Positions 26,518 through 35,887 of a stretch of DNA of 64,000 nt are shown here, piece after piece. Origin of the DNA: Niallia sp. XMNu-256 (GTDB lineage Bacteria > Bacillota > Bacilli > Bacillales > Cytobacillaceae); contig NZ_CP137636.1 of assembly GCF_036670015.1 (NCBI RefSeq), forward strand, positions 1,094,501 through 1,158,500, written 5' to 3'. The position numbers were made by a program, and so were the translations under genes. The notes under the pieces were generated by a model. It did not search any database and was not told where the DNA came from. It was given only the letters and a program-made list of their open reading frames with translations. Position 1 is the first letter of the stretch. Every line of letters begins with the position of its first letter.

Positions 26518-27303
26518 ATGGATTACAAAATTGTGTTTTTGGATATAGATGGAACGATATTAATGCCTGACCATACATACACAGAGTCAACGAAAGAAGC
26601 GATTGGCCAACTAAAAGATCAAGGGATAGAGGTATTTATTGCAACAGGAAGACCTATTCATGAAATAAAAGAGTTAGCAGAAGAATTAAAGGTTACCTCC
26701 TTTATTGGTTATAATGGAGCGCTAGCCATACATAACAATAAACCAGTCGTTGATGAACCAATGAAACGAAGTCTTGTACTTAAGTTATTAGAAACTGCTA
26801 GGGAACTTCATAGTGAAATGCTTTTATATACTTCTGGGAAAAATTACTTTACGAATCTGGAACATCCAGATCTTCAGAACTTTGCTGATACGTTTCAATT
26901 CAAAAATAACTATTTATTAACGGATGAGGTATTAGATCAAATATTAGGGATATCGATTATAAATGTGAAGCCGTCTGAAATCGCTCATTTTGAAATCGAT
27001 GATACGCTGCGTTTATCGGAAATCAATGTAGAAGGGATTGAGGATGCGGTTGACGTGATTCGTACCCATGTAAATAAAGGAGAGGCAATAAAGAAAATAT
27101 TGCATCGATTAAATATAAACAGAGAGCAATCAATTGCATTTGGAGATGGAATGAATGATAAGGAAATGATCGAGGTAGTAGGTGAAGGGTTTGCTATGGG
27201 CAATTCGCATCCCGACCTATTTCAGTATGCTAAACATACGACAACAAGTGTAAGCGATTCAGGTATTTATAACGGCTTGAAAAAATTAGGAATAGTTAAC
27301 TGA
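26518..27303 (+). CDS. HAD-superfamily Cof-type phosphatase (YkrA-like)
   Basis: 261 residues. Motif I is LDIDGTI (nucleophile Asp9), motif II lies in IATGRP, the motif III lysine is in KGEAIKKIL and motif IV is FGDGMNDKEM. The cap is the C2B type of Cof/YkrA sugar- or nucleotide-phosphatases. The substrate cannot be read from sequence. GAGGAG precedes the ATG. Confidence 0.87.
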   Translation: MDYKIVFLDIDGTILMPDHTYTESTKEAIGQLKDQGIEVFIATGRPIHEIKELAEELKVTSFIGYNGALAIHNNKPVVDEPMKRSLVLKLLETARELHSEMLLYTSGKNYFTNLEHPDLQNFADTFQFKNNYLLTDEVLDQILGISIINVKPSEIAHFEIDDTLRLSEINVEGIEDAVDVIRTHVNKGEAIKKILHRLNINREQSIAFGDGMNDKEMIEVVGEGFAMGNSHPDLFQYAKHTTTSVSDSGIYNGLKKLGIVN

Positions 27304-27312
27304 ACAGGAGGG

Positions 27313-27362
27313 AAAGGTGTGGGCACCATCTGAAATTTGGATGGAGTCCACACTTTTCTTTT
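27313..27362 (+). terminator. Terminator of the YkrA-like gene
   Basis: AAAGGTGTGG pairs with CCACACTTTT, with an inner CCATC/GATGG arm, then T run. Confidence 0.8.
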
Positions 27363-27642
27363 TTATATTGTCAAACGAAGAGTGGGCGGGGAGGACAGGA
27401 ACCCATCTATATTAGGATCCATAAGATAAAGTGAAAAATAGGAAACTTTTGACATAAAAAAGGTGGTTGAGGTTAATTAGATATTTTTTATAAAATATAG
27501 TTGACTACTCGGAATAGTTTGGATTAAAATAAATAATAATTACAAAAATATATCCAGATTAGCACTGATCGGTCAACCGAAGGTCTATCTCTGTCATAAA
27601 CGAACGTTTGTTTACTAATGATTTAGTCTTAGGAGGTTTCCC
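27363..27642. other. Leader region of the sulfite exporter gene
   Basis: No gene, repeat copy or known riboswitch is visible. A possible promoter is TTGACT (27501-27506) with TAAAAT (27525-27530), 18-nt spacing, leaving a leader of about 105 nt ending in AGGAGGT. Confidence 0.5.
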
Positions 27643-28536
27643 GTGAAAAGGTTGTTGGTTTTTGCGTTTATTGGCTTTTTAGCTCAGTTGATCGATGGTG
27701 CATTAGGAATGGCATATGGAGTTACATCCTCTTCATTATTACTCACATTCGGGATTGCTCCAGCCGTTGCCTCAGCTTCTGTTCATTTATCTGAAGTTGT
27801 GACAACCGCGGCATCAGGTGTATCCCATGTGAAATTCGGTAATGTAGATAAAAAATTAGTTTATCAACTCATTATCCCAGGTTCAATTGGTGCATTTTTG
27901 GGAGCTACTTTCCTAAGTAATATTCCAGGAGAATTAGCTAGACCCTATGTATCTATTTTTCTTTTATTATTAGGAATCTATGTTTTAGTACGATTTTTAT
28001 TTAATTTTAAGCCTGTGGTAGAAAATAAAACGATGAATGTGCCTAAAAAACAATCGATTCCGTTAGGTTTTTTTGCAGGGTTTATGGATGCTACGGGCGG
28101 AGGTGGATGGGGACCAATTGCAACACCTGTATTAATGAGTAAAAAAGGGATGAGTGCAAGGAAAGTAGTCGGAACAGTTGACACCAGTGAGTTTGCGATT
28201 GCCGTATCCGCTTCTTTAGGATTCTTTATCTCGCTTGGGTGGTCACAAGTCAATTGGCTATGGGTGTCTGCTCTCATCATTGGTGGTGTGGTCGCAGCTC
28301 CGATTGCCGCATGGCTTGTCCAAAAACTACATCCCCAGTTAATGGGTGTTTTAGTCGGTGGTTTTATAATCTTAGTTAATTCAAGGACTTTATTTACTAC
28401 ATGGATCGATAACTCCTCAATCTATCCTTATCTATATGTATCCATTTTTGTAGGCTGGTTTGCAGCCATTGCCTTTACAGTTAGTAAATTGTATCGTGTT
28501 TCTGCGAAAGGGATTAAACAGACCAGACGAATATGA
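27643..28536 (+). CDS. Sulfite exporter TauE/SafE family protein
   Basis: 297 residues, eight or so membrane helices. The two TauE/SafE repeats are seen in FLAQLIDGALGMAYGVTSSS and, in the second half, GFMDATGGGGWGPIATPVL. The protein probably exports sulfite or a sulfonate across the cell membrane. Its position downstream of cysJI suits relief of sulfite excess. Start GTG with AGGAGGT upstream. Confidence 0.88.
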   Translation: MKRLLVFAFIGFLAQLIDGALGMAYGVTSSSLLLTFGIAPAVASASVHLSEVVTTAASGVSHVKFGNVDKKLVYQLIIPGSIGAFLGATFLSNIPGELARPYVSIFLLLLGIYVLVRFLFNFKPVVENKTMNVPKKQSIPLGFFAGFMDATGGGGWGPIATPVLMSKKGMSARKVVGTVDTSEFAIAVSASLGFFISLGWSQVNWLWVSALIIGGVVAAPIAAWLVQKLHPQLMGVLVGGFIILVNSRTLFTTWIDNSSIYPYLYVSIFVGWFAAIAFTVSKLYRVSAKGIKQTRRI

Positions 28537-28628
28537 TATAGATTGATATTGAGTGATATGGTCTCATTTGGTTTGAAATCTTGAAGTGATCTTGAAACGA
28601 AAAAAGTGGTGTGTTAACCAATTGAACA

Positions 28629-28652
28629 AACTGGGACAAAAATGTCCCAGTT
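28629..28652. terminator. Terminator between exporter and YdjM-like gene
   Basis: AACTGGGACA pairs perfectly with TGTCCCAGTT around a four-base loop, in a convergent gap; moderate T-tract on the plus side. Confidence 0.7.
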
Positions 28653-29277
28653 ATATTTCTTTAGAGGTGAAGGGCAAAAATAATTTGATGCCGCGTTTGT
28701 TGAATGGGAATACTTTCATATCAAACACTAAATGACTAATATAGCCAGCTAGGCAAGCATAGTAAACGCCATTGATACCAAGAGACTCTTCAAATCTAAC
28801 GGCAATGAATCCATAGAAAATGATCCCTAATATGGAATGAGTATAGCTACGATGAGAAACAAACGAGGCGATAATCATATAGATACCAAGAAGGATTAAC
28901 CAACTTTCATGTAATGAAAACCCACCAATGATTACTCCCCCACCTGTAATGACTAGCATATGTCTTTGTTTAATAAATGAGCTTAGCAGAAACATGATCA
29001 CACCCACAGCTATGCCCATCCATTTCTCAGAACCAACTCCCCTTAAAAAACTATATAGTATTAACAAAATGCTAATCAGTTGTGCTGCATATTTTATGAC
29101 TTTATGGGACAAAGTGATTTTATTTCTGAGCTTTCCGTCTACATCTAAGTCTGGAATAAGCCCTGAAATTCCCCCAATCCCTATAAGTAAAATGGAAGTA
29201 GGTAGGTCTGTTTGGTATGTATTTGCGACAATAAATCCGGCAGCAGCTCCAACTGCAGCATGTGCGGTTCCGTTCAT
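28651..29277 (-). CDS. YdjM-like membrane-bound metal-dependent hydrolase
   Basis: 208 residues, multi-pass membrane protein. The N-terminal MNGTAHAAVGAAAGF, then IPDLDVDGK, the central HRSYTHSILG and C-terminal YISHLVFDM carry the conserved His/Asp residues of the YdjM/LexA-regulated hydrolase family. No LexA box is visible upstream. Ribosome site AAAGGAGATT precedes the ATG. Substrate unknown. Confidence 0.82.
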   Translation of the reverse strand: MNGTAHAAVGAAAGFIVANTYQTDLPTSILLIGIGGISGLIPDLDVDGKLRNKITLSHKVIKYAAQLISILLILYSFLRGVGSEKWMGIAVGVIMFLLSSFIKQRHMLVITGGGVIIGGFSLHESWLILLGIYMIIASFVSHRSYTHSILGIIFYGFIAVRFEESLGINGVYYACLAGYISHLVFDMKVFPFNKRGIKLFLPFTSKEI

Positions 29278-29422
29278 TTTAATCTCCTTTCAAAAGAAGT
29301 AATATTTTTCCAATATAATAAAAAGGGTATGTAGAACTTTATTGTACATTAAAACATTTGTTCTGTTTAGTGAAAAGCTAATATTAATCTTAAAAAATTA
29401 ATATCGCTTCAGGTAGATAAAA

Positions 29423-29451
29423 TTGACAGATTGGAGATGTTATTGTACTAT
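29423..29451 (+). promoter_or_regulatory. Promoter of the lysine-riboswitch transcript
   Basis: TTGACA, 17-nt spacer, TACTAT; initiation would be about 29458, just before the aptamer. Confidence 0.75.
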
Positions 29452-29465
29452 AGAAATAATTTAAT

Positions 29466-29734
29466 AAGGCCTCACTTTAGATGGTGAGGTAGAGGTGCGA
29501 TATTTAACAGTCTTTAGTGGAGCTTGAGGAATGCTATGAAACTATTGAGAAGGAAATTTCGCCGAAGCTTGTAATACCCCTCATTATTACTTGCTGGGCC
29601 TGCGGTTAATAGCTGTAGGACTGTCTCAGTAAGCTCCCCAGGCTTGTTGAGTTGTGCTATCTCATTCGGGATAAAGAGAGGGATATCGGATACCTACATA
29701 TATTAGGGCCTGAGACCATCTCAGGTCCTTTTTT
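29466..29734 (+). ncRNA. Lysine riboswitch (L box) with terminator
   Basis: The aptamer core follows the L-box consensus: GAGGTGCGA near 29492, a purine-rich AAGGAAATTTCGCCGAAG, then CTTGCTGGGCCTGCGG, GGACTGTC and the closing GTGCTATCTC near 29660. About 40 nt later comes a strong terminator (29706-29728, GGGCCTGAGA with TCTCAGGTCC, then six T), so lysine binding should end transcription before the transporter genes. It implies the ABC transporter downstream imports lysine. Confidence 0.93.
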
Positions 29735-29811
29735 GACTTTTGCAATAATATGAATTATTCGTGTTAGGTATTTTTTTCGAAAATATAAAAACAAAGGGGA
29801 GACAGGTAGAA

Positions 29812-30657
29812 ATGAAAGGAAAATTACTTTTATTTGTTGCAATGGCTTTGACAGCTATGATTCTATTAGCTGCATGTGGCTCAGATAACTCTACAGAAAA
29901 TGGGAAAGGTTCAACTGGTGGGGACAATACATTTAAAGTAGGTCTTGAAGCGGGGTATCCTCCATTTAACTGGACGCAAATGGACGGTTCAAATGATGCT
30001 GTGAAAATTGAAGGTCAAGCAGAATATGCCGGTGGATATGATGTTGAAATTGCTAAGAAAATAGCTGACGGTTTAGGAAAAGAATTAGTGATTGTCAAAA
30101 CAGAATGGGATGGACTTGTACCAGCTTTAACATCTGGTAAAATAGATGCGATTATTGCGGGGATGTCACCAACTGCTGAACGCAAGAAAACCATTGATTT
30201 CACGGATAATTATTATAAATCCGATCTTGTTATGGTTGTTAAAAAAGGTGGAAAATATGAAAATGCCACATCAATCCAAGACTTTAAAGGTGCGAAAATT
30301 TCAGCTCAATTAAATACGTTCCATTATTCGGTTATTGATCAAATTGAAGGGGTACAAAAACAACCAGCAATGGATAACTTTACAGCTATGAGGGTTGCTC
30401 TTGAGTCAGGAGTTATTGATGGATATGTTTCTGAACGTCCAGAAGCAGTAAGTGCCTCTGCGGCAAATGAAAACTACGCGATGGTTGAATTTACAGAAGG
30501 CTTCCAAACATCTGATGATGATACTGCTATAGCGGTTGGAGTTGAAAAAGGCAGTGAGTTAACAGACAAGATCAATGAAATCCTCGCTGGAATTTCAGAG
30601 GAAGAACAAACTCAAATTATGGATCGAGCCATTCTAAATCAACCTGCAGCAAAATAA
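29812..30657 (+). CDS. Lysine (basic amino acid) ABC transporter substrate-binding lipoprotein
   Basis: About 281 residues from ATG 29812 (MKGKLLLFVAMAL); the upstream extension to 29761 has no purpose. Lipobox LLAAC, then a family-3 extracellular solute-binding domain: FKVGLEAGYPPFNW, GGYDVEIAKKIADGLGKEL, LVPALTSGKIDAIIAGMSPT and FTDNYYKSD. The lysine riboswitch upstream makes lysine the likely ligand. A hairpin follows before the permease gene, so this product is probably made in excess over the membrane parts. Confidence 0.9.
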   Translation: MKGKLLLFVAMALTAMILLAACGSDNSTENGKGSTGGDNTFKVGLEAGYPPFNWTQMDGSNDAVKIEGQAEYAGGYDVEIAKKIADGLGKELVIVKTEWDGLVPALTSGKIDAIIAGMSPTAERKKTIDFTDNYYKSDLVMVVKKGGKYENATSIQDFKGAKISAQLNTFHYSVIDQIEGVQKQPAMDNFTAMRVALESGVIDGYVSERPEAVSASAANENYAMVEFTEGFQTSDDDTAIAVGVEKGSELTDKINEILAGISEEEQTQIMDRAILNQPAAK

Positions 30658-30672
30658 TAGATGAATCATGTT

Positions 30673-30705
30673 AGACCGATTGTACTTATATAGTACAGTC
30701 GGTCT
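30673..30705 (+). terminator. Intra-operon hairpin between binding protein and permease
   Basis: AGACCGATTGTACT pairs with AGTACAGTCGGTCT (one G-U). No strong T run follows, so it is likely a partial terminator or 3'-end stabiliser. Confidence 0.7.
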
Positions 30706-30754
30706 TGTAATTTAAAGGAATAAGCTGAAAATTAAAATTAAAGGAGTCGTAAAT

Positions 30755-31531
30755 ATGAGTTTTGAGTGGTTAGTTACTATCGTAACAGAAAACTGGCCAA
30801 TGTTCTTGCGTGGGGCAGGAATGACACTTCTAATATCGATCATTGGTACAGTAGTTGGGTCGATCATAGGGTTGTTAGTGGGAGTAATACGAACCATTCC
30901 ATTACCAGAAAAAGGGACAAAAAGAAGGTTCTTAAAAGTGATTAATGCACTCCTATCAATCTATATAGAATTTTTCCGTGGCACCCCAATGATTGTACAA
31001 GCAATGGTTATCTATTATGGGTCGGCAATGGCGTTTGGGATGGATTTGGATCGTACGATTGCAGCCATCTTCATTGTTTCGATTAATACAGGAGCATATA
31101 TGTCTGAAATTGTCCGTGGTGGGATTGTTTCCATTGATAAAGGTCAATTTGAAGCCGCGCAAGCCATTGGTATGAATCATTTTCAAACAATGATCAATGT
31201 CGTGTTACCACAGGCAATCCGTAATATTCTACCAGCAACAGGGAATGAATTTGTCATCAATATTAAAGATACATCTGTATTAAATGTGATCTCTGTGTCT
31301 GAACTGTTTTTCCAAACAAAATCAATTGCCGGAAACAATTTCCGTTATTTTGAATCCTTCTTTGTAGCGAGTGTCCTCTATTTAATTATGACATTTACGG
31401 TCACTAGGATTTTACGATACGTTGAGAGAAAAATGGACGGTCCAGATAATTACGATATGATTATGATGGGAAATCAAATGCAAGTGGAAACACCGGATGA
31501 TATTGCCAAAAAACAGGGACATCACCGATAA
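30755..31531 (+). CDS. Amino-acid ABC transporter permease (HisM/GlnP type)
   Basis: 258 residues with four to five membrane helices. The EAA coupling loop is visible as [23 protein letters not shown], a close match to the polar amino-acid permease consensus, and [14 protein letters not shown] is the conserved early segment. Middle gene of the lysine-riboswitch operon; it starts after AAAGGAG. Confidence 0.92.
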   Translation: MSFEWLVTIVTENWPMFLRGAGMTLLISIIGTVVGSIIGLLVGVIRTIPLPEKGTKRRFLKVINALLSIYIEFFRGTPMIVQAMVIYYGSAMAFGMDLDRTIAAIFIVSINTGAYMSEIVRGGIVSIDKGQFEAAQAIGMNHFQTMINVVLPQAIRNILPATGNEFVINIKDTSVLNVISVSELFFQTKSIAGNNFRYFESFFVASVLYLIMTFTVTRILRYVERKMDGPDNYDMIMMGNQMQVETPDDIAKKQGHHR

Positions 31532-31548
31532 AGAGGGAGGAGAAAGGA

Positions 31549-32289
31549 ATGGATACGGTAATAGAGGTACAACATCTAAGCAAATCTTTTGGTCCGCGTG
31601 AAGTGTTAAGGGACATTGATTTTTCTGTTAAAAAAGGAGAAGTTGTCTGCATCATCGGTTCCTCTGGTTCTGGTAAATCAACTCTTCTTCGCTGTATTAA
31701 TTTATTGGAGAAGCCCAGTGGTGGTCAAATCATTTATCATGGTGAAAATATTTTAGATGATCAACATGATGCGAATGCTTACCGAACAAAGTTAGGAATG
31801 GTGTTTCAGCAGTTTAACTTATTCAACAATCATAATGTTTTAAATAATTGTGTCGTTGGGCAAGTGAAAGTATTAAAACGCTCAAAAGAAGAGGCTGAGA
31901 AGATTGCGATGAAGTATTTAAAAGTCGTGGGCATGGATCAATTTATTAACGCTAAGCCTAAACAGTTATCAGGTGGTCAAAAGCAGCGTGTTGCAATAGC
32001 CCGAGCTTTATCAATGGAACCAGATGTCATGTTGTTTGATGAACCGACTTCTGCACTTGACCCAGAAATGGTTGAAGAAGTATTAAAAGTCATGAAAGAG
32101 TTGGTACAGTCAGGACTTACGATGTTAATTGTGACTCATGAAATGGAATTTGCCAAGGAAGTATCAGACCGTGTTGTGTTTATGGATAAAGGAGTAATTG
32201 CTGAGGAAGGAACACCTCAGCAGATTTTTGAGAATCCTATACAGGAACGGACGAGAGAATTTCTGAAACGGACATTAAAACATATTTAA
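31549..32289 (+). CDS. Amino-acid ABC transporter ATP-binding protein (GlnQ type)
   Basis: 246 residues. Walker [13 protein letters not shown]-loop VFQQFNLF, signature [15 protein letters not shown], Walker [14 protein letters not shown] and His loop VTHEMEFA are all intact. It is the ATPase of the lysine-controlled importer and starts 17 nt after the permease with GGGAGGAG upstream. Confidence 0.92.
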   Translation: MDTVIEVQHLSKSFGPREVLRDIDFSVKKGEVVCIIGSSGSGKSTLLRCINLLEKPSGGQIIYHGENILDDQHDANAYRTKLGMVFQQFNLFNNHNVLNNCVVGQVKVLKRSKEEAEKIAMKYLKVVGMDQFINAKPKQLSGGQKQRVAIARALSMEPDVMLFDEPTSALDPEMVEEVLKVMKELVQSGLTMLIVTHEMEFAKEVSDRVVFMDKGVIAEEGTPQQIFENPIQERTREFLKRTLKHI

Positions 32290-32297
32290 CTTTTGAT

Positions 32298-32326
32298 AGG
32301 TCCCCTAGATAGCTTCTAGGGGACCT
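32298..32326 (+). terminator. Hairpin ending the lysine transporter operon
   Basis: AGGTCCCCTAGA pairs perfectly with TCTAGGGGACCT. The T-tract is poor, so it may act as an end-processing hairpin as well as a terminator. Confidence 0.7.
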
Positions 32327-32404
32327 TAACTAGTTTCTGGTGATTAATTTTGTTAAACTTATTGGGAAAGCCTATGTCTATAAGAAAAATATGAGGTGAC
32401 ATAA

Positions 32405-33595
32405 ATGAAATACAATTTTGATGAAATGGTGAATCGCAGGAATACCTATTCTGTGAAATGGGATGGTGGACAATACATAAAAGCAGCTGGAATTACGGAA
32501 CGATATGATGAAGAAACACTTCCTTTATTTACCGCTGATATGGACCTGCCTGTACCTCAACCCGTTATTGATGCCTTACATAGAACCGTTGACAACCGCA
32601 TTTTTGGCTATTCTGTCTTTCCAGACGAGTATTATGAAGCCATTCAAAATTGGTTTAAGAGAAGACATAATTGGGACATCCAAAAGGAAGAAATTATTTA
32701 TTGTCCTGGAACCGTTTATGCTACAGATGTTGCGATTAGAGCGTTTACAGCCCCTGGAGACGGTGTAATCATTCAACGTCCCGTCTATCCGCCCTTTACA
32801 AGATCGATCATCGAAAGTGGACGGAAGGTAATTAATAATCCTTTACGGTATGATGAAAATGGGTATTATTCCATTGATTTTGAAGACTTTGAAGAAAAAG
32901 CAAAAGATGAAAATACAAAAATGTTTATTTTATGTAATCCTCATAACCCAACAGGAAGAATTTTTAAAACGGAGGAACTGAAAAAAATATCGCAAATCTG
33001 TGCCGATCATAATGTTCTTATTGTTGCTGATGAAATTCATGGGGATTTAATAAGACGGGAACAAACCTTTGTTCCGATTGCAAAGGTGGCAGAACAAAAT
33101 GATCATATTATTACGTTCACAGCTATAAATAAAACATTTAATTTGGCTGGACTCCATACAACCAATGTGGTCATTTCAAATCCAGAACTTCGAAAAACGT
33201 TCAGTAACCATATCGATATCAAGTCACCTACCCCTTTTGCCATTTCAGCTCTTATAGCTGCTTATAATGAAGGAGAAGACTGGTTGGAACAATTATTAGA
33301 TTATTTAGATGGAACGATGGAATGGGTTGTTCAATTTTTAGCTGAAAAGATGCCTAAAGTTAAAGTTCGGATTCCAGAAGGAACGTATGTCATGTGGATG
33401 GATTTTAGTGGATATGGGATTTCTCCGAAGGAAGTTCATGATCGGATTTACAACCGTGCCAATGTTTTATTACAAGACGGTCGGATGTTTGGAGATGAAG
33501 GTAGAGATTTTCAACGAATCTGTATCCCTTCGCCTAGACCAATGATTCAAGAGGCTTTCGAAAGGATCGTTAGGGAATTTGAAGATCTTCAATAA
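32405..33595 (+). CDS. patB: PatB/MalY-type PLP-dependent C-S lyase
   Basis: 396 residues, aminotransferase fold I. The PLP lysine is in TAINKTFNLAGL, the Asp that binds the pyridine nitrogen is in IVADEIHGDL and the substrate Arg is in FQRICIPSPRP. MalY/PatB enzymes cleave cystathionine and cysteine-type C-S bonds and some also act as aminotransferases. The gene is a single unit after the lysine importer and fits the sulfur theme. Start ATG after GAGGTGAC. Confidence 0.83.
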   Translation: MKYNFDEMVNRRNTYSVKWDGGQYIKAAGITERYDEETLPLFTADMDLPVPQPVIDALHRTVDNRIFGYSVFPDEYYEAIQNWFKRRHNWDIQKEEIIYCPGTVYATDVAIRAFTAPGDGVIIQRPVYPPFTRSIIESGRKVINNPLRYDENGYYSIDFEDFEEKAKDENTKMFILCNPHNPTGRIFKTEELKKISQICADHNVLIVADEIHGDLIRREQTFVPIAKVAEQNDHIITFTAINKTFNLAGLHTTNVVISNPELRKTFSNHIDIKSPTPFAISALIAAYNEGEDWLEQLLDYLDGTMEWVVQFLAEKMPKVKVRIPEGTYVMWMDFSGYGISPKEVHDRIYNRANVLLQDGRMFGDEGRDFQRICIPSPRPMIQEAFERIVREFEDLQ

Positions 33596-33618
33596 GAAAC
33601 TTCAAAATTTCACCTTCT

Positions 33619-33651
33619 ACCCTTTTCTCATTTTTGGGAAAAGGTTTTTTT
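33619..33651 (+). terminator. Terminator of patB
   Basis: ACCCTTTTCTC pairs with GGGAAAAGGT, then seven T. Confidence 0.8.
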
Positions 33652-33659
33652 ATTTTTGA

Positions 33660-34041
33660 TTTATCAGGTTTAACGGGCAGCCAATTAAGAAGCACAGCTT
33701 TATCAACAAGGATGAAAATGGGTTGGTTTATTTGTCCATACTGATGCTACGGCTGGGAGAGGAAGGTCGACTTACTGTGATACTTTGAGTCAATCGGGCT
33801 TCTGACACCAACGACCAAGGGCACCAAAAATTATCGCTAATTTTCATGGGAGGAAGACCCTCATCAAGATTCAGAGTAAAATAAAACAAGATAGGTGGGG
33901 GGAACTGCTCGTAAAACTCCGGAAGTTGAACACGACTAAATACGCCTAAGGCAATGTCTACGTGACCAGCATGCTGTGGCCTAAAGCTTTCCATCAGTGG
34001 GAGATGAAAGAAAACCCCCACTAATGGAGGTTTCACTTTAT
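33660..34041 (+). repeat. Structured repeat, copy R3 (longest, about 380 bp)
   Basis: It starts TTATCAGGTTTAACGGGCAG and ends GGAGGTTTCACTTTAT. Unlike the other copies it carries extra sequence inside the left hairpin. A second arm (AAGACCCTCATC near 33853, GATAGGTGGGGGG near 33893) precedes CTGCTCGT at the right half of the left stem. The right stem ATCAGTGGG (33993-34001) pairs with CCCACTAAT (34017-34025) with one mismatch. No gene is visible in 33652-34230. Confidence 0.7.
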
Positions 34042-34230
34042 TAGAGTTGAACTGAAGGTATAAAAGCCTAAACAATTAATATAGAGACTAAACAATGATG
34101 TTTAAATGTTTATTTGTTGCCAAAGTTGAACCGAGGGTATAAAATAAATTTTGCTGCACGAAATTGGAGTGCAATAGGAATACTACGGAAATACAGATTG
34201 TATCTTTACTATATAAGGGGAGATGGATAG

Positions 34231-35751
34231 ATGGAACAGTCGATAAAAAAAACCAATCGACCGCCATACGGGGTTATTTCCATTTTAATGATCGGTGCGT
34301 TTATTTCGTTTTTAAATAATACGCTAATGAATGTTGCGTTGCCCTCTATTATGAGGGATTTAAACGTAGGGCCATCAACTGTACAATGGTTGACAACCGG
34401 ATTTATGTTAGTGAGCGGTATTTTAATTCCAACAACCGCTTATTTAATTCAAAAATATTCAGTGCGTCATCTGTTCTTAGTGGCTATTGGTATGTTCACA
34501 GTAGGTACGATTCTGTCAGGAATAGCTCCTACTTTTTCTGTTTTATTAGCTGGACGTTTATTACAAGCGGCAGGTACAGCGGTTTTATCTCCACTGTTGA
34601 TGAATGTGATGTTAGTCAGCTTTCCCATTGAAAAAAGAGGATCTGTTATGGGGATTTTTGGCTTAATTTTAATGTTCGCTCCTGCCATTGGACCGACTTT
34701 ATCTGGCTGGATTGTAGAGCATTATAATTGGAGAATGCTTTTCTATTTTGTTGCTCCGATAGCGATCTTAGTATTCTTAATAGGTTTCTTTTTACTGAAG
34801 GATAAGAAAGACAAAGTTGAAATGAAATTGGACGTCGTATCCCTTATCCTGTCAAGCTTAGGTTTTGGAGGGATCCTTTACGGTTTCAGTTCAGCAGGAA
34901 ATGCCGGTTGGGATAGCCCGATCGTGTATGGAACGATTATCATAGGGCTTATTTGCTTGACAACTTTTATTTTGCGTCAGTTTAAGAGTGAAGAGCCATT
35001 ATTAAATTTTAATGTATATCAATATCCGATGTTTGTGCTCTCGTCAGTCATTTCTATGGTTGTAAACATGGCGCTGTTTTCAGGGATGATTCTTTTACCA
35101 ATTTATGTTCAAGACATTCGTGGGATCTCTCCAATGGATGCGGGATTACTAATGCTTCCAGGGGCGATTTTAATGGCGTTTATGTCCCCATTAACGGGTA
35201 GGCTGTTTGACAAGTTTGGTGGCCGTGCTCTTGCGATTACTGGTCTAACGATAACGGTTGTCACAACTTTTGCTTTCAGTCAACTTAGACTGGATACCCC
35301 ATATATGTATCTTTTATTGATTTATTCGGTCCGTTCGATAGGAATGTCCATGGTCTTTATGCCCGTATCAACAAATGGTTTAAATCAATTACCAAGAAGT
35401 CTTTATCCACATGGTACAGCAATGAATAACACATTAAACCAAGTGGCAGGTGCAATTGGAACCGCATTGATGGTTACAATTATGACAACGTATTCTGCCT
35501 CACGAGCTAAAGAATTGGGTGCGACTGTCATGCAGAATTTGACTGCTCAACCGTCAGAAGCGGCATTAGCTCAAATTCAAGAGCAAGTAATGACACAAGC
35601 AACATTGGATGGAATTAATTTCTCCTTTCTATTTGCGACAGGGATATCTTTTGTTGCGCTAGTTTTAGCTTTCTTTATTAAAAGAGCGACACCAATGGAG
35701 GAAAAACCAGCTAAAGTGAACGTAGTAAAAAAGGTAGCAACAGGACATTAA
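34231..35751 (+). CDS. DHA2-family multidrug efflux MFS transporter
   Basis: 506 residues, fourteen predicted membrane helices. Typical motifs of the EmrB/QacA (DHA2) branch: LNNTLMNVALPSIMRDL in helix 1, QWLTTGFML in helix 2, RLLQAAGTAVLSPLLMNV (motif B region), GPTLSGWIV (motif C) and the long helix 7-8 linker. It exports cationic or amphiphilic drugs by proton exchange. No regulator gene is adjacent. GGGGAGATGG precedes the ATG; the spacer upstream holds repeat R3. Confidence 0.87.
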   Translation: MEQSIKKTNRPPYGVISILMIGAFISFLNNTLMNVALPSIMRDLNVGPSTVQWLTTGFMLVSGILIPTTAYLIQKYSVRHLFLVAIGMFTVGTILSGIAPTFSVLLAGRLLQAAGTAVLSPLLMNVMLVSFPIEKRGSVMGIFGLILMFAPAIGPTLSGWIVEHYNWRMLFYFVAPIAILVFLIGFFLLKDKKDKVEMKLDVVSLILSSLGFGGILYGFSSAGNAGWDSPIVYGTIIIGLICLTTFILRQFKSEEPLLNFNVYQYPMFVLSSVISMVVNMALFSGMILLPIYVQDIRGISPMDAGLLMLPGAILMAFMSPLTGRLFDKFGGRALAITGLTITVVTTFAFSQLRLDTPYMYLLLIYSVRSIGMSMVFMPVSTNGLNQLPRSLYPHGTAMNNTLNQVAGAIGTALMVTIMTTYSASRAKELGATVMQNLTAQPSEAALAQIQEQVMTQATLDGINFSFLFATGISFVALVLAFFIKRATPMEEKPAKVNVVKKVATGH

Positions 35752-35762
35752 TACGAGCTAAC

Positions 35763-35794
35763 AATGGAGTTTCCTATGGATTCTCCATTTTTTT
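35763..35794 (+). terminator. Terminator of the efflux gene
   Basis: AATGGAG pairs with CTCCATT, with an inner TTTCC/GGATT arm, followed by six T. Confidence 0.82.
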
Positions 35795-35887
35795 ACGCCT
35801 TTTTTACTTTTCGTAGGACAAGCACCGTCCCGTATTTTCTCTTCTTACATAAATATGTAGGAAAAGTTGAGAAAGGAAGGGATTAAA

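Noticed and set aside
27363-27642. SAM (S-box) riboswitch ahead of the sulfite exporter
   Set aside because: None of the conserved S-box core (CTTATCNAGAG, then GGTGGAGGGA-type segments) is present.
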